From NCBI GenBank assembly GCA_011050235.1, contig DRGC01000019.1, positions 1 to 45,683 on the forward strand: 45,683 nucleotides of DNA, in the 5' to 3' direction. Positions 8,445-16,086 of the stretch are shown here, piece by piece; the first letter of the stretch is position 1, and each line of letters opens with the position of its first letter. Under the pieces are notes generated by a model. That model ran no database searches. It saw only the letters and a list, made by a program, of their open reading frames with translations, and was not told the origin of the DNA. Source of the DNA: Phycisphaerae bacterium (GTDB lineage: Bacteria; Planctomycetota; Phycisphaerae; SM23-33). A program made the position numbers and the translations under genes.

Positions 8445-11015
8445 ATGCCCGTCAAGCTCAACCCCACCTGGCCCGTTCTGAAGACTTACGACGCCGAGCA
8501 CCTTCGTCGCATCGCCCTGCCGTTGGGCGGGATCGGCACGGGCACGGTCAGCCTCGGCGGGCGCGGCGACCTGCGCGATTGGGAGATCGCCAATCAGCCC
8601 AACAAGGGACCCCGTTCGACCGGGAACATCGCCATGGGACGGTTCGAGACGGCCACCTTCGCCGTCTGGGCCCAGCCGACCGGAAGAGACGCGGTCGCCA
8701 AGATCCTCGAAGGCCCCATCGACTCGGCCGACTACGAAGGCCAGAGCGGCTGTGCGGTTGACAAACACGGCATGCCGCGGTTCCGCAATTGCTCCTTCGC
8801 GGCGGCCTACCCGCTGGGGCAAGTCCTGCTGAACGACCCGGACTTCCCGCTGGACGTGCGGCTGGAGGCTTTCAACCCGCTGGTCCCGCCCGACGCCGAT
8901 GCCAGCGGCATCCCCGTGGCCGTCCTGCGCTACGTGCTGATCAATAAGACCAACCGCGCCGTCAAGGCCTCCGTGCTCGGCTCGGTCCCCAACGCGATCG
9001 GGCAGCGGCTCAATCAGGAGTTCGACCGCGCCGGCAGCGCGATCCGCTTCCGTAAGGACGGCCGACTGCGCGGGCTGATCCTCAGCAACAACCGACTGTG
9101 CAAGACGGCCGAGGAAAACGGACAGATCGCCCTGGTCAGCCCCACGCCGGGCGCGGTGACCTACTGGCGCGATTGGCCCGCCGAGCAAAGCATGTGGAGC
9201 ACGGGCTGGCTGCGGCTGTGGGATGATTTTTCCGACGACGGCAAGCTGGACCCCGTCCGCGGCCACGGGCGCGAGCTGATGCAGGGGTTCATGACGGTCG
9301 GCGTGAGCGTCCCGCCGCGCAGCGAAAAGGAGGTCACGTTCCTGCTGACGTGGCACTTCCCAAACCGCTATAGCTGGTCGCCGGGCAAGGCCGTCGCCTG
9401 CTGCGACAAAGGCGACTACATCGGCAACTACTACACCACCCAATACCGCAGCGCCTGGGACGTCGCCCGCAAGATCGCGCCGAAACTGGCCAAGCTGGAG
9501 GCCGACACGGTTCGGTTCGTGGGGGCGATGGTCAACAGCGACCTGCCGCTGGCGATGCGGGATGCGGCGCTGTCGAACATCTCCGTGCTGCGAACCGAGA
9601 CCAGCCTCCGCACGCCCGATGGGCGATTCTTCGGCTTCGAGGGGTGCTGCGAGACGAACGGGTGCTGTCACGGCTCGTGCACGCACGTGTGGAACTACGA
9701 GCACACCACACCGTTTCTCTTCGGGCCGCTCGCCCGGACCATGCGAGAGGTCGAGTTCGCCCACGCCACCGAGGCGTCGGGCTTCATGCACTTCCGCGTC
9801 TATCTGCCGCTGAACCGTTCGAAGAAGTACCGCTACGCCGCCGCCGACGGGCAGATGGGCTGCATCATGAAGATGTACCGCGAGTGGCAGCTCTCCGGCG
9901 ACGACAAGATGCTCAAGAAGCTCTGGCCGAACGTGAAGAGGGCGCTGGCCTTCGCGTGGAAAAAGAACGGCTGGGATTCCGACGGCGACGGCGTGATGGA
10001 AGGCTGCCAGCACAACACGTTCGACGTCGAGTGGTACGGGCCCAACCCGCTGATGCAGTGTTGGTACTTGGGCGCGTTGCGGGCGGGGGAGGAGATGGCC
10101 CGCACCATAGGCGATGAGCGATTCGCCGCCGCCTGCCGCAAGCGGTTCGAGTTCGGCAGCCAATGGATGGACAAGCACCTGTTCAACGGCGAGTACTACG
10201 AGCAGCACATCCAGCCGCGAAAGATGGACCAGATCATCAAGGGTCTTCGCGGCGGCATGGGCGGCGACACCCCGGAAAAGCCCGCCTTCCAGCTCGGCAG
10301 CGGGTGCCTGGCCGACCAACTCCTGGGCCAGGCGACGGCCAACGTGTGCGGCCTGGGCCCCCTGCTCAAGCCCGCCAACATCCGCAAGACGCTGCGGAGC
10401 ATCATGAAGTACAACTGGCGCGACGGCGTGTGGAACCACGCCAACCACGCCCGATCGTACGTCATCGGCGACGAGCAGGCGCTCATGTGCGGCAGCTTCC
10501 CGCGCGGCGGCCGGCCGGAGGTGCCGTTCGCCTTCACGGCCGAGGCGTGGACCGGCATCGAATACACCGCTGCCGCCGGCATGTTGGCCGAGGGCCAGCG
10601 CGGGCCCGCGCTGCAGATCATCCGCGCCATCCGCGACCGCCATAACGGGAAGAACCGCAACCCGTTCAACGAGGCTGAGTGCGGCTACCACTACGCCCGC
10701 AGCATGGCCAGCTACGGCACGCTGATCGCCTACACGGGCTTTCACTACTCCGCCGTCGAAAAGGCCATGACCTTCGCCGCCGCCAACCGCGCCAAGCCCA
10801 CCCAATGGTTCTGGGCCTCCGGCGACGCCTACGGCACCGTCACGCAGAAACGCTCGGGAACCACCGGCAGAAAGATCGCCGTCGACCTGAAGGTCCTAAG
10901 CGGCAGCGTCGCCCTCAAGACACTCAAGCTCAAAGGCCACGGCTGCGCCCCCCTACCCCGCCCGCGCATCCTGAAGGCGGGCCAGTCCCTGCGAGTAAGC
11001 GTCGGCAAGAACTAG
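8445..11015 (+). CDS. Glycoside hydrolase family 116-like (DUF608) glycosidase
   Basis: The start at 8445 has AAAGGAG seven bases upstream, giving 856 residues without a signal peptide. The N-terminal beta domain begins with LPLGGIGTGTVSLGGRG (about residues 25-41), the hallmark of GH116/GBA2-like enzymes. The catalytic (alpha/alpha)6 barrel includes GSCTHVWNYEHTTPFLFGP (around 405-425) and GCQHNTFDVEWYGPN; Asp527 in that second motif aligns with the GH116 acid/base aspartate. I cannot place the nucleophile confidently: the position that is Glu in human GBA2 does not look acidic here, though Glu419 is nearby. Family members cleave beta-glucosides, beta-xylosides or N-acetylglucosaminides. The protein is probably cytoplasmic and opens a plus-strand carbohydrate region. 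Confidence 0.88.
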   Translation: MPVKLNPTWPVLKTYDAEHLRRIALPLGGIGTGTVSLGGRGDLRDWEIANQPNKGPRSTGNIAMGRFETATFAVWAQPTGRDAVAKILEGPIDSADYEGQSGCAVDKHGMPRFRNCSFAAAYPLGQVLLNDPDFPLDVRLEAFNPLVPPDADASGIPVAVLRYVLINKTNRAVKASVLGSVPNAIGQRLNQEFDRAGSAIRFRKDGRLRGLILSNNRLCKTAEENGQIALVSPTPGAVTYWRDWPAEQSMWSTGWLRLWDDFSDDGKLDPVRGHGRELMQGFMTVGVSVPPRSEKEVTFLLTWHFPNRYSWSPGKAVACCDKGDYIGNYYTTQYRSAWDVARKIAPKLAKLEADTVRFVGAMVNSDLPLAMRDAALSNISVLRTETSLRTPDGRFFGFEGCCETNGCCHGSCTHVWNYEHTTPFLFGPLARTMREVEFAHATEASGFMHFRVYLPLNRSKKYRYAAADGQMGCIMKMYREWQLSGDDKMLKKLWPNVKRALAFAWKKNGWDSDGDGVMEGCQHNTFDVEWYGPNPLMQCWYLGALRAGEEMARTIGDERFAAACRKRFEFGSQWMDKHLFNGEYYEQHIQPRKMDQIIKGLRGGMGGDTPEKPAFQLGSGCLADQLLGQATANVCGLGPLLKPANIRKTLRSIMKYNWRDGVWNHANHARSYVIGDEQALMCGSFPRGGRPEVPFAFTAEAWTGIEYTAAAGMLAEGQRGPALQIIRAIRDRHNGKNRNPFNEAECGYHYARSMASYGTLIAYTGFHYSAVEKAMTFAAANRAKPTQWFWASGDAYGTVTQKRSGTTGRKIAVDLKVLSGSVALKTLKLKGHGCAPLPRPRILKAGQSLRVSVGKN

Positions 11016-11023
11016 ATAGACAT

Positions 11024-11101
11024 GGGTGCCACGCTTCCACTTGTGGAAGCGTGCGAAGGCATCTCGAAGAACACGCTTCCACAAGTGGAAGCGTGGCACC
11101 C
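11024..11101 (+). repeat. Nested palindromic repeat (REP-like pair, family 1)
   Basis: GGGTGCCACGCTTCCAC (11024-11040) is repeated perfectly in inverted orientation at 11085-11101. Each arm also carries its own 11-bp-stem hairpin (11030-11053 and 11072-11095, two-base loops TT and AA). It starts nine bases after the GH116 stop codon. Confidence 0.9.
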
Positions 11102-11195
11102 AATACAGTCGCTACTGGCTAGCGCTGGAAATTGAGGATTGTCCTTCACTCACGCAGGCCCTACAGTCCTGACATAACAGCCGAAAGGGGCGTCT

Positions 11196-11990
11196 ATGCA
11201 ATCGGGTGATACTTTGCGCGAGCGTCTGAAGGAAGGCGGCATGGGTCGCCGCATGTCCTCTATCGGGCTTTTGCTCCTGTGCATCAGCTTCTTCCTGCCG
11301 TTCCCACCCATCTATCCGCCCAGAGTTTACCGCCACGTGGACCCCGTCACCGGAGCCGTGACGATAACCATATGCCACCCCTGGCCGTCACAGGAGAGGA
11401 CCTACATGTCACCGGCGGCCGTAGCTTTTGGCGAATATCACACGGTCGACTCTTTCTGCAGATTGTTCCTGCTCTTCGTAGTTGGTTTTCAGGCAGGTCT
11501 GCTGTACCTGCTTGCTCTGGTCATACGACGTAGCGGGCCCCGTCGCTTTCTGAAGGGGAGTCTGTGGGTCATCTGTGCGGTGTTTCTGCTCTGTCTTGCC
11601 GTATGGGCAGCCTTCGCTTCTTCCAATACCCTCGCGCAGTATGCCTACGGACAGGGGGCCACCGGGACACCTCATGAGGAGGCCAATCTGACGGTCTGGG
11701 GAGACCCAGCCCTGATACTCTTGGCCATCCCCTTAGTCGCGGCCTTTGGATGTGGCGCAATCCTCTTCGCTCGACGCCCACTGCGACAGCCGCTCGGGGT
11801 CTTCCTGTTTGGACTGGTCAACCTGCCCTTGTTCATCCTCGTCCATTTCATTGTCGATGACTTCCGCCCTCACGTCGGACCGTTCGTGTCCGTTTCAGGC
11901 CTAGCACTGATCGCCATCGGCGGTCTGTGGGAGGCGATCGCCGCTTCCCGAGCCTGCAGGGCTGAAAGTCTGCCGACCCCACATCCCTAG
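11196..11990 (+). CDS. Small polytopic membrane protein, paralogue 1 of 3
   Basis: This 264-residue protein has about four to five membrane segments, beginning right after a basic N-terminus (KEGGMGRRMSSIGLLLLCIS). AAGGGG lies five bases before the ATG. Its first 35 residues and its last segment (IAIGGLWEAI) match two proteins encoded at 14450 and 15301, so all three belong to one family, with this copy the most divergent. Between the first two segments is a loop of about 60 residues, presumably outside the membrane. No domain is recognised. It sits between two glycosidase genes and is bounded on both sides by palindromic repeats. Confidence 0.75.
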   Translation: MQSGDTLRERLKEGGMGRRMSSIGLLLLCISFFLPFPPIYPPRVYRHVDPVTGAVTITICHPWPSQERTYMSPAAVAFGEYHTVDSFCRLFLLFVVGFQAGLLYLLALVIRRSGPRRFLKGSLWVICAVFLLCLAVWAAFASSNTLAQYAYGQGATGTPHEEANLTVWGDPALILLAIPLVAAFGCGAILFARRPLRQPLGVFLFGLVNLPLFILVHFIVDDFRPHVGPFVSVSGLALIAIGGLWEAIAASRACRAESLPTPHP

Positions 11991-11999
11991 AGGGATCCG

Positions 12000-12025
12000 C
12001 GCGGCGGATTTCCTAATCCGCCGCG
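12000..12025 (+). repeat. Hairpin repeat downstream of paralogue 1
   Basis: A perfect 11-bp stem (CGCGGCGGATT and its complement) encloses the loop TCCT, ten bases after the stop at 11990. A further half copy (GATCCGCCGCGC) lies at about 12061. No T-tract follows, so it is not a classical terminator. Confidence 0.75.
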
Positions 12026-12080
12026 TTCGTGTAAGGTAATCTCAGCCCGGCCGGTCCGGAGATCCGCCGCGCAGCAGCTA

Positions 12081-12156
12081 GTAGGGCGTGTCCCGATGGA
12101 TCGGGACACGCGGAACGAACACCATGTACCCGCGTGCAACAAGTTGCACGCCCTAC
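12081..12156 (+). repeat. Nested palindromic repeat (REP-like pair, family 2)
   Basis: The outer stem GTAGGGCGTG (12081-12090) pairs with CACGCCCTAC (12147-12156). Inside are two hairpins: 12087-12110 (11-bp stem, loop GG) and 12132-12151 (9-bp stem, loop AA). The layout is the same as at 11024-11101 but with unrelated sequence. It ends 20 bases before the next gene. Confidence 0.85.
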
Positions 12157-12176
12157 CGAGATTGGCGTTTAGAAAG

Positions 12177-14417
12177 ATGGAAATGACAGACGTTCAGTTT
12201 GATTCGATCGCTGCGGCCCTGGCTGGACCGACCAGCAAGTTGTTCTGGGTTGAATATGCCGACGGCAAGGCTACGTGTGGGCATGCGGATAGCTTGTATG
12301 CCGAGAAGATTCCCGATCAGTACCTGATGTTCGACGTCTGCAACAACAAGGTGCTGGCCAATCTTGAACTCAACGGCACGGTCAAGCACTTCGCCACCTA
12401 TCGCGGCTGTTACCCATCCGACCCGATGGGGCCGGGCATATGGTGGTACAAGGATTTCACGCAGAGCGGGCCGTTTTCCTTCGCCCTCGAGATCGCGGGC
12501 CAGCGCTACGACCTGGCTGAGGTCGACTGGCCGCTTCGGATGTCGCTGCTGGACAATATCCTGCCGCTGGTCCGGCTGGCCGGGCCGGGCGTGGCGGTCA
12601 AGCTGATCGCATTCGCGCCGATCTCAGCCGATGGCGCCGACCGCCCGCGCGGGCTCATTTACGGCCTGCATCTCACCAACACCTCCGGCGAGACGCTCGC
12701 GGGCAAGGTCGTCCCGCCGGTCAGCGTGACCGGCCAATACAAGGCTCACGAAAGCTACGTCGCAACGGTCGACGGCGTGCAGCTCGACGACAGCGGCGCG
12801 ATGGCCTTCGAACTGGCCTCCGGCGAAACGGTGTGGGTCCCCATCGTTATCGCACCCGTGCCGGGTCGGCCGGTGCTCGATCAGATCAATCGCTTGTCGT
12901 CTCTGGAATGGCTCAACGAGACGCTGAGTTACTTCCGCGGAATGTTCGGCGTCCTTGAAATGCCGGGCGATCCGTTCCCGGCGGCGTTCTTCCAGCGGGC
13001 GATGCTGCTGTGTTTCGGTTCGCTGGCGATGGATGAGCATGGCGAGGCCGTCGGGGCGAACTGGTCGAGCTTCCCGGCGACGATGCAGATCTGGCAGAAG
13101 GACCTCTACCACGCCCTGGCCCCCCTGGCGACCCACGAGCCGAAGCTGCTCACGCAATACATCCTGTGGTTCCTCGACCGCTCGGTGCGGCACGAGGGCG
13201 ACAAGGTCTACGAGGGTCACCGGCTGACCGGCGGGATCGAGTTCTCGCTGACCAACACGCTGACGCCTGTGGTGCTGTCGGGCCTGTACTACGCAGCCAC
13301 GGGCGACACAACCTTCTTCGAGCAACATCCCGAGGTGCTGGCCAAGTGCAAGGAGCTGCTCGACGGCGTCTTCGCCACGCGCGAGGGCGAGCCGTACCTG
13401 TATCCGTCCCAATGGCTCTCAGACGGCCTGTCGCGGGGCGATTACCACACCGGCTCGAACGTGCTGGCGTGGGTCGCCTTCTCGCGCACGGCCGACATCA
13501 TCGAGGACGTGCTCGGCGATGCGAAACTCGCCGAGCGATATCGCACCATCGCAGCCAAGACGAAGGCCGACATCGACAAATGGTGCATCACCGAAGGCGC
13601 CATGGGCCCGCAGTACACCGAGGGCGCCTTCGCCGACGGCACGCACGAGACGCACCACGACGGCGAGGAGACCGACACCACGCTCATGCCGTTCTACGGC
13701 TACTGCGCCTACGACAACGCCGCCCACCAGAACCACGCCCGCGTCGCGATGACCGAGCACAACTGCTGGTACCGGGCCAACACCCGCGGGATCAAGGACT
13801 CGACGTGGATCTCCGAGCCCACCCCGACGATCGATGCGACCTATCCCGGCTACATGACGGGCCTGGCCGGGGTGGCGAACGCCGAGGAAATGTCCGGCCC
13901 CGACGGGGCGATGACCATCATCCGCCAGCGGACGGATGTAGAGGGCTCGGTCTGGTGGTGGCCATTCCGGGAAGACAAGATCGGCCGCGCCTATGAGATT
14001 CACGGCGGGATCGTCGGCAAGAGCGGCTGGGCCAGCGGCGTCTACGCCTGCCACTTCGTCTCGCAGATTCTGGGCCTCCATTACGATGGCCGGAAGAAAG
14101 TGCTACACTTCCGGCCGTTCAGCCCAACGAGCGATTTCACGTGGCAGCACTGCCGTCTCGGCAGCGGACGCTTCAGCGTCGAATACTCGCGCGGCGACGG
14201 CTGCGTGACCGGCAGCATCGAGAACCACTGTGACCACGAGATAACCGTCGAGTTGGAATTGATCCTTTCGCTCGGCGCGAAGGCCAAATCCATCACCATC
14301 GACGGCAAGGCGTTCGACGGCCCCGTCGAAACGGGGACGTTCTTCGATTCCACCACGGCCAAGCTAAGCACAGGCCTGTCCGCCGGTGCACGAATGAAGG
14401 TCGAGGTGACGTACTGA
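12177..14417 (+). CDS. (alpha/alpha)6-barrel glycoside hydrolase, family not assigned
   Basis: From the ATG at 12177 the product is 746 residues with no signal peptide. The longer ORF starting at 12096 would translate the palindromic repeat and is rejected. An N-terminal beta-sandwich of about 260 residues is followed by a helical barrel with alternating Trp/acidic motifs: FPATMQIWQKDLYHALAPLA, YEGHRLTGGIEFSLTN, QWLSDGLSRGDYHTGSN, ETDTTLMPFYGYC and DSTWISEPTPTIDATYPGY. A C-terminal beta domain completes it. This is the architecture of clan GH-L/GH-G-type and related exo-glycosidases or phosphorylases. Several Asp/Glu in these motifs could be catalytic, but I cannot name the pair. It likely acts with the GH116-like enzyme on oligosaccharides. 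Confidence 0.7.
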   Translation: MEMTDVQFDSIAAALAGPTSKLFWVEYADGKATCGHADSLYAEKIPDQYLMFDVCNNKVLANLELNGTVKHFATYRGCYPSDPMGPGIWWYKDFTQSGPFSFALEIAGQRYDLAEVDWPLRMSLLDNILPLVRLAGPGVAVKLIAFAPISADGADRPRGLIYGLHLTNTSGETLAGKVVPPVSVTGQYKAHESYVATVDGVQLDDSGAMAFELASGETVWVPIVIAPVPGRPVLDQINRLSSLEWLNETLSYFRGMFGVLEMPGDPFPAAFFQRAMLLCFGSLAMDEHGEAVGANWSSFPATMQIWQKDLYHALAPLATHEPKLLTQYILWFLDRSVRHEGDKVYEGHRLTGGIEFSLTNTLTPVVLSGLYYAATGDTTFFEQHPEVLAKCKELLDGVFATREGEPYLYPSQWLSDGLSRGDYHTGSNVLAWVAFSRTADIIEDVLGDAKLAERYRTIAAKTKADIDKWCITEGAMGPQYTEGAFADGTHETHHDGEETDTTLMPFYGYCAYDNAAHQNHARVAMTEHNCWYRANTRGIKDSTWISEPTPTIDATYPGYMTGLAGVANAEEMSGPDGAMTIIRQRTDVEGSVWWWPFREDKIGRAYEIHGGIVGKSGWASGVYACHFVSQILGLHYDGRKKVLHFRPFSPTSDFTWQHCRLGSGRFSVEYSRGDGCVTGSIENHCDHEITVELELILSLGAKAKSITIDGKAFDGPVETGTFFDSTTAKLSTGLSAGARMKVEVTY

Positions 14418-14449
14418 TCGGCGCGGATACTCGCGGCATGGAGACAGAA

Positions 14450-15148
14450 ATGGACAGCGACAAGACATTCAGTCGGCGAGTCAAGGAAGGCGGGACGGGG
14501 CGCAGAATTTCATTCACCGGGCTGCTCTTGCTGTGCGTCTGTTTCTTCCTGCCGCAGGTCAAGGCCTGCAACGACGACTACATCCCCGCCGACGAGATGA
14601 TAGTCTGCCAGGGGCCTCCAGACCACCAACCTCATGTGGAAATCACGCGCTTGTTCGCCCGGTTCCTGCCCTTCACGTTCGCTTTCGTCATGACCCCACT
14701 CTACCTCATCCGACAGCTGGTTCGGTTCGGATCGACTCGAAAGGCGCTGTCAGTCTTTGCGCTGATCTTTTGTCTGCTTATGCTGCTTTGGGCAGCCGGC
14801 TTCACGACGGCCCTGTTCGCAACAGACAATTACTTCGTATTCCGCGATGTCCAAGGAACGGACCTCTGGACCATGGGCAGGATCATTGCCTATCTTGTGC
14901 CCTCCGTCCTGATCTTTTGCGCCATTTCGTGCCTCTTGGTCGCTTGGCTGGCGCCGGCTGCGGCAAAAGTGCCACTGGTGATGTTCAGTTGCGGCGTCGG
15001 CGCCGCCGTATACTCCGCCACCACCGCTTACGACATGGAGGCCCGCTACGGGATCTGGTTGTCCATCACGGCATGTATTCTGATCGCCATCGGCGGCGCC
15101 TGGGAGGCCGTCCACGCCATACGACGCCGTCATGCTGGGACATGCTGA
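14450..15148 (+). CDS. Small polytopic membrane protein, paralogue 2 of 3
   Basis: The start at 14450 (GGAG six bases upstream) gives 232 residues; an ATG at 14438 would add METE. It has four to five membrane segments: the first after VKEGGTGRRISFTGLLLLC, the last ending LIAIGGAWEAVHAIRRR. The first periplasmic-side loop contains KACNDDYIPADEMIVCQ with two Cys. It is nearly identical in sequence and layout to the gene at 15301, a clear tandem duplication. No known domain is recognised; the recurrent position beside glycosidases hints at a shared local role. Confidence 0.75.
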   Translation: MDSDKTFSRRVKEGGTGRRISFTGLLLLCVCFFLPQVKACNDDYIPADEMIVCQGPPDHQPHVEITRLFARFLPFTFAFVMTPLYLIRQLVRFGSTRKALSVFALIFCLLMLLWAAGFTTALFATDNYFVFRDVQGTDLWTMGRIIAYLVPSVLIFCAISCLLVAWLAPAAAKVPLVMFSCGVGAAVYSATTAYDMEARYGIWLSITACILIAIGGAWEAVHAIRRRHAGTC

Positions 15149-15164
15149 ATGCATGAAGCGCGGC

Positions 15165-15184
15165 GTCCCGACGTACGTCGGGAC
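15165..15184 (+). repeat. Perfect 20-bp palindrome between the duplicated genes
   Basis: GTCCCGACGT is followed directly by its reverse complement. Flanking GCGGCG (about 15160) and CGCCGC (about 15190) extend the symmetry imperfectly. It lies just after the stop at 15148. Confidence 0.7.
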
Positions 15185-15241
15185 TGTCCCGCCGCGTCCT
15201 GGACCTAACTGAACCTCAGAGCTTTGCAGGAGTCCCAAGAA

Positions 15242-15267
15242 GTTGGCGGGACGGGAGCCCCGCCAAC
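15242..15267 (+). repeat. Hairpin upstream of paralogue 3
   Basis: GTTGGCGGG pairs with CCCGCCAAC around an eight-base loop. It lies about 34 bases before the start of the gene at 15301 and could sit in the leader RNA. Confidence 0.6.
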
Positions 15268-15300
15268 CGACATGCGTTCACTCGCGACATGGAGACAGAA

Positions 15301-15993
15301 ATGGACAGCGATAAGACATTCGGTCAGCGAGTCAAGGAAGGCGGGACGGGGCGCAGAATTTCGTTCACCGGGCTGCTCTTGCTGTGCGTTTGTTTCTTCC
15401 TGCCGCAGGCCGAGGGCTGCGACAGCGACTTCATTCCAGTCGACGAGATAATAGTCTCGGGGCCTCAAGACCAACCTCAGATGGACATCGGGGTCTTGTT
15501 CACCGCATTCCTGCCCTTCACGTTCGCTTTCATCATGGCGCCACTTTACGTCATCCGACAGCTGGTGCGGTTCGGATCGACCCGAAGAGCTATGTCGGTC
15601 CTTGCGCTGGTCCTTTGTCTGCTTACGATGCTTTGGGCGGCCGGCTACACGACGGCCCTGTTCGCACCAGACGTCTACTCGGCATACCTCGATCCCGAAG
15701 TAACGGACTTCTGGACCACGGGCAGGATCATCGACGGTCTTGTCTGCTCCGTCCTGCTCCTTGGCGCTATTTCGTGCCTTTTGGTCGCTTGGCTGGCGAC
15801 TCCTGCGGCAAAGGCGCCACTGGCGATGTTCAGTTTCGGTGTCGGCGCCGGCGTATACTTCGCCGCCGCCATATCGAGAACGGATGCCCGCTACGGGCTC
15901 TGGCTGTCCATCACGGCATCGATTCTGATCGCCATCGGCGGCGCCTGGGAAGCCGTCCACGCTATACGACGCCGTCATGCTGGGATATGCTGA
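15301..15993 (+). CDS. Small polytopic membrane protein, paralogue 3 of 3
   Basis: The 230-residue protein (start with GGAG six bases upstream) matches paralogue 2 over nearly its full length, including the N-terminal VKEGGTGRRISFTGLLLLC segment and the C-terminal ILIAIGGAWEAVHAIRRR. The main differences are in the first loop (EGCDSDFIPVDEIIVSG lacks the second Cys of paralogue 2) and around the fourth segment, so the loop is the diverging part. Four to five membrane segments are predicted by eye. No known family is recognised. Confidence 0.75.
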   Translation: MDSDKTFGQRVKEGGTGRRISFTGLLLLCVCFFLPQAEGCDSDFIPVDEIIVSGPQDQPQMDIGVLFTAFLPFTFAFIMAPLYVIRQLVRFGSTRRAMSVLALVLCLLTMLWAAGYTTALFAPDVYSAYLDPEVTDFWTTGRIIDGLVCSVLLLGAISCLLVAWLATPAAKAPLAMFSFGVGAGVYFAAAISRTDARYGLWLSITASILIAIGGAWEAVHAIRRRHAGIC

Positions 15994-16071
15994 ATGGACG
16001 GCGCGGACGCGCCTGTCTCTCCTGCGCGCCTTTGCTACATCTCGGCATGCATGGCCCGCCCTGCCGGATGG

Positions 16072-16077
16072 TATAAT
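16072..16077 (+). promoter_or_regulatory. Candidate -10 element, near-leaderless start of the glycyl radical enzyme gene
   Basis: A perfect TATAAT ends nine bases before the ATG at 16087, and no Shine-Dalgarno sequence fits between. If used, the transcript would begin at or next to the start codon. No convincing -35 box is visible. Confidence 0.35.
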
Positions 16078-16086
16078 CTCCGCTCT

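Larger units (their letters stand above)
14438..15993 (+). repeat. Tandem gene duplication (two units of about 0.7 kb)
   Basis: The segments 14438-15148 and 15289-15993 align along their length at the nucleotide level, including the common leader ATGGAGACAGAA before both true starts. The 140 bases between them are palindrome-rich and are not repeated after the second unit. Confidence 0.85.

Noticed and set aside
8322-10805. 827-codon minus-strand open frame over the GH116-like gene
   Set aside because: Its Gly/Ala/Val/Arg/His-rich composition without motifs is typical of an antisense shadow; the plus strand carries the GH116 signatures and a good ribosome-binding site.
12000-12025. Rho-independent terminator after the first membrane paralogue
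   Set aside because: The stem is perfect but no T-tract follows, and the same kind of hairpin recurs as a repeat.
12096-12176. Longer start for the second glycosidase
   Set aside because: These 27 codons would translate the nested palindromic repeat; the domain begins after the ATG at 12177.
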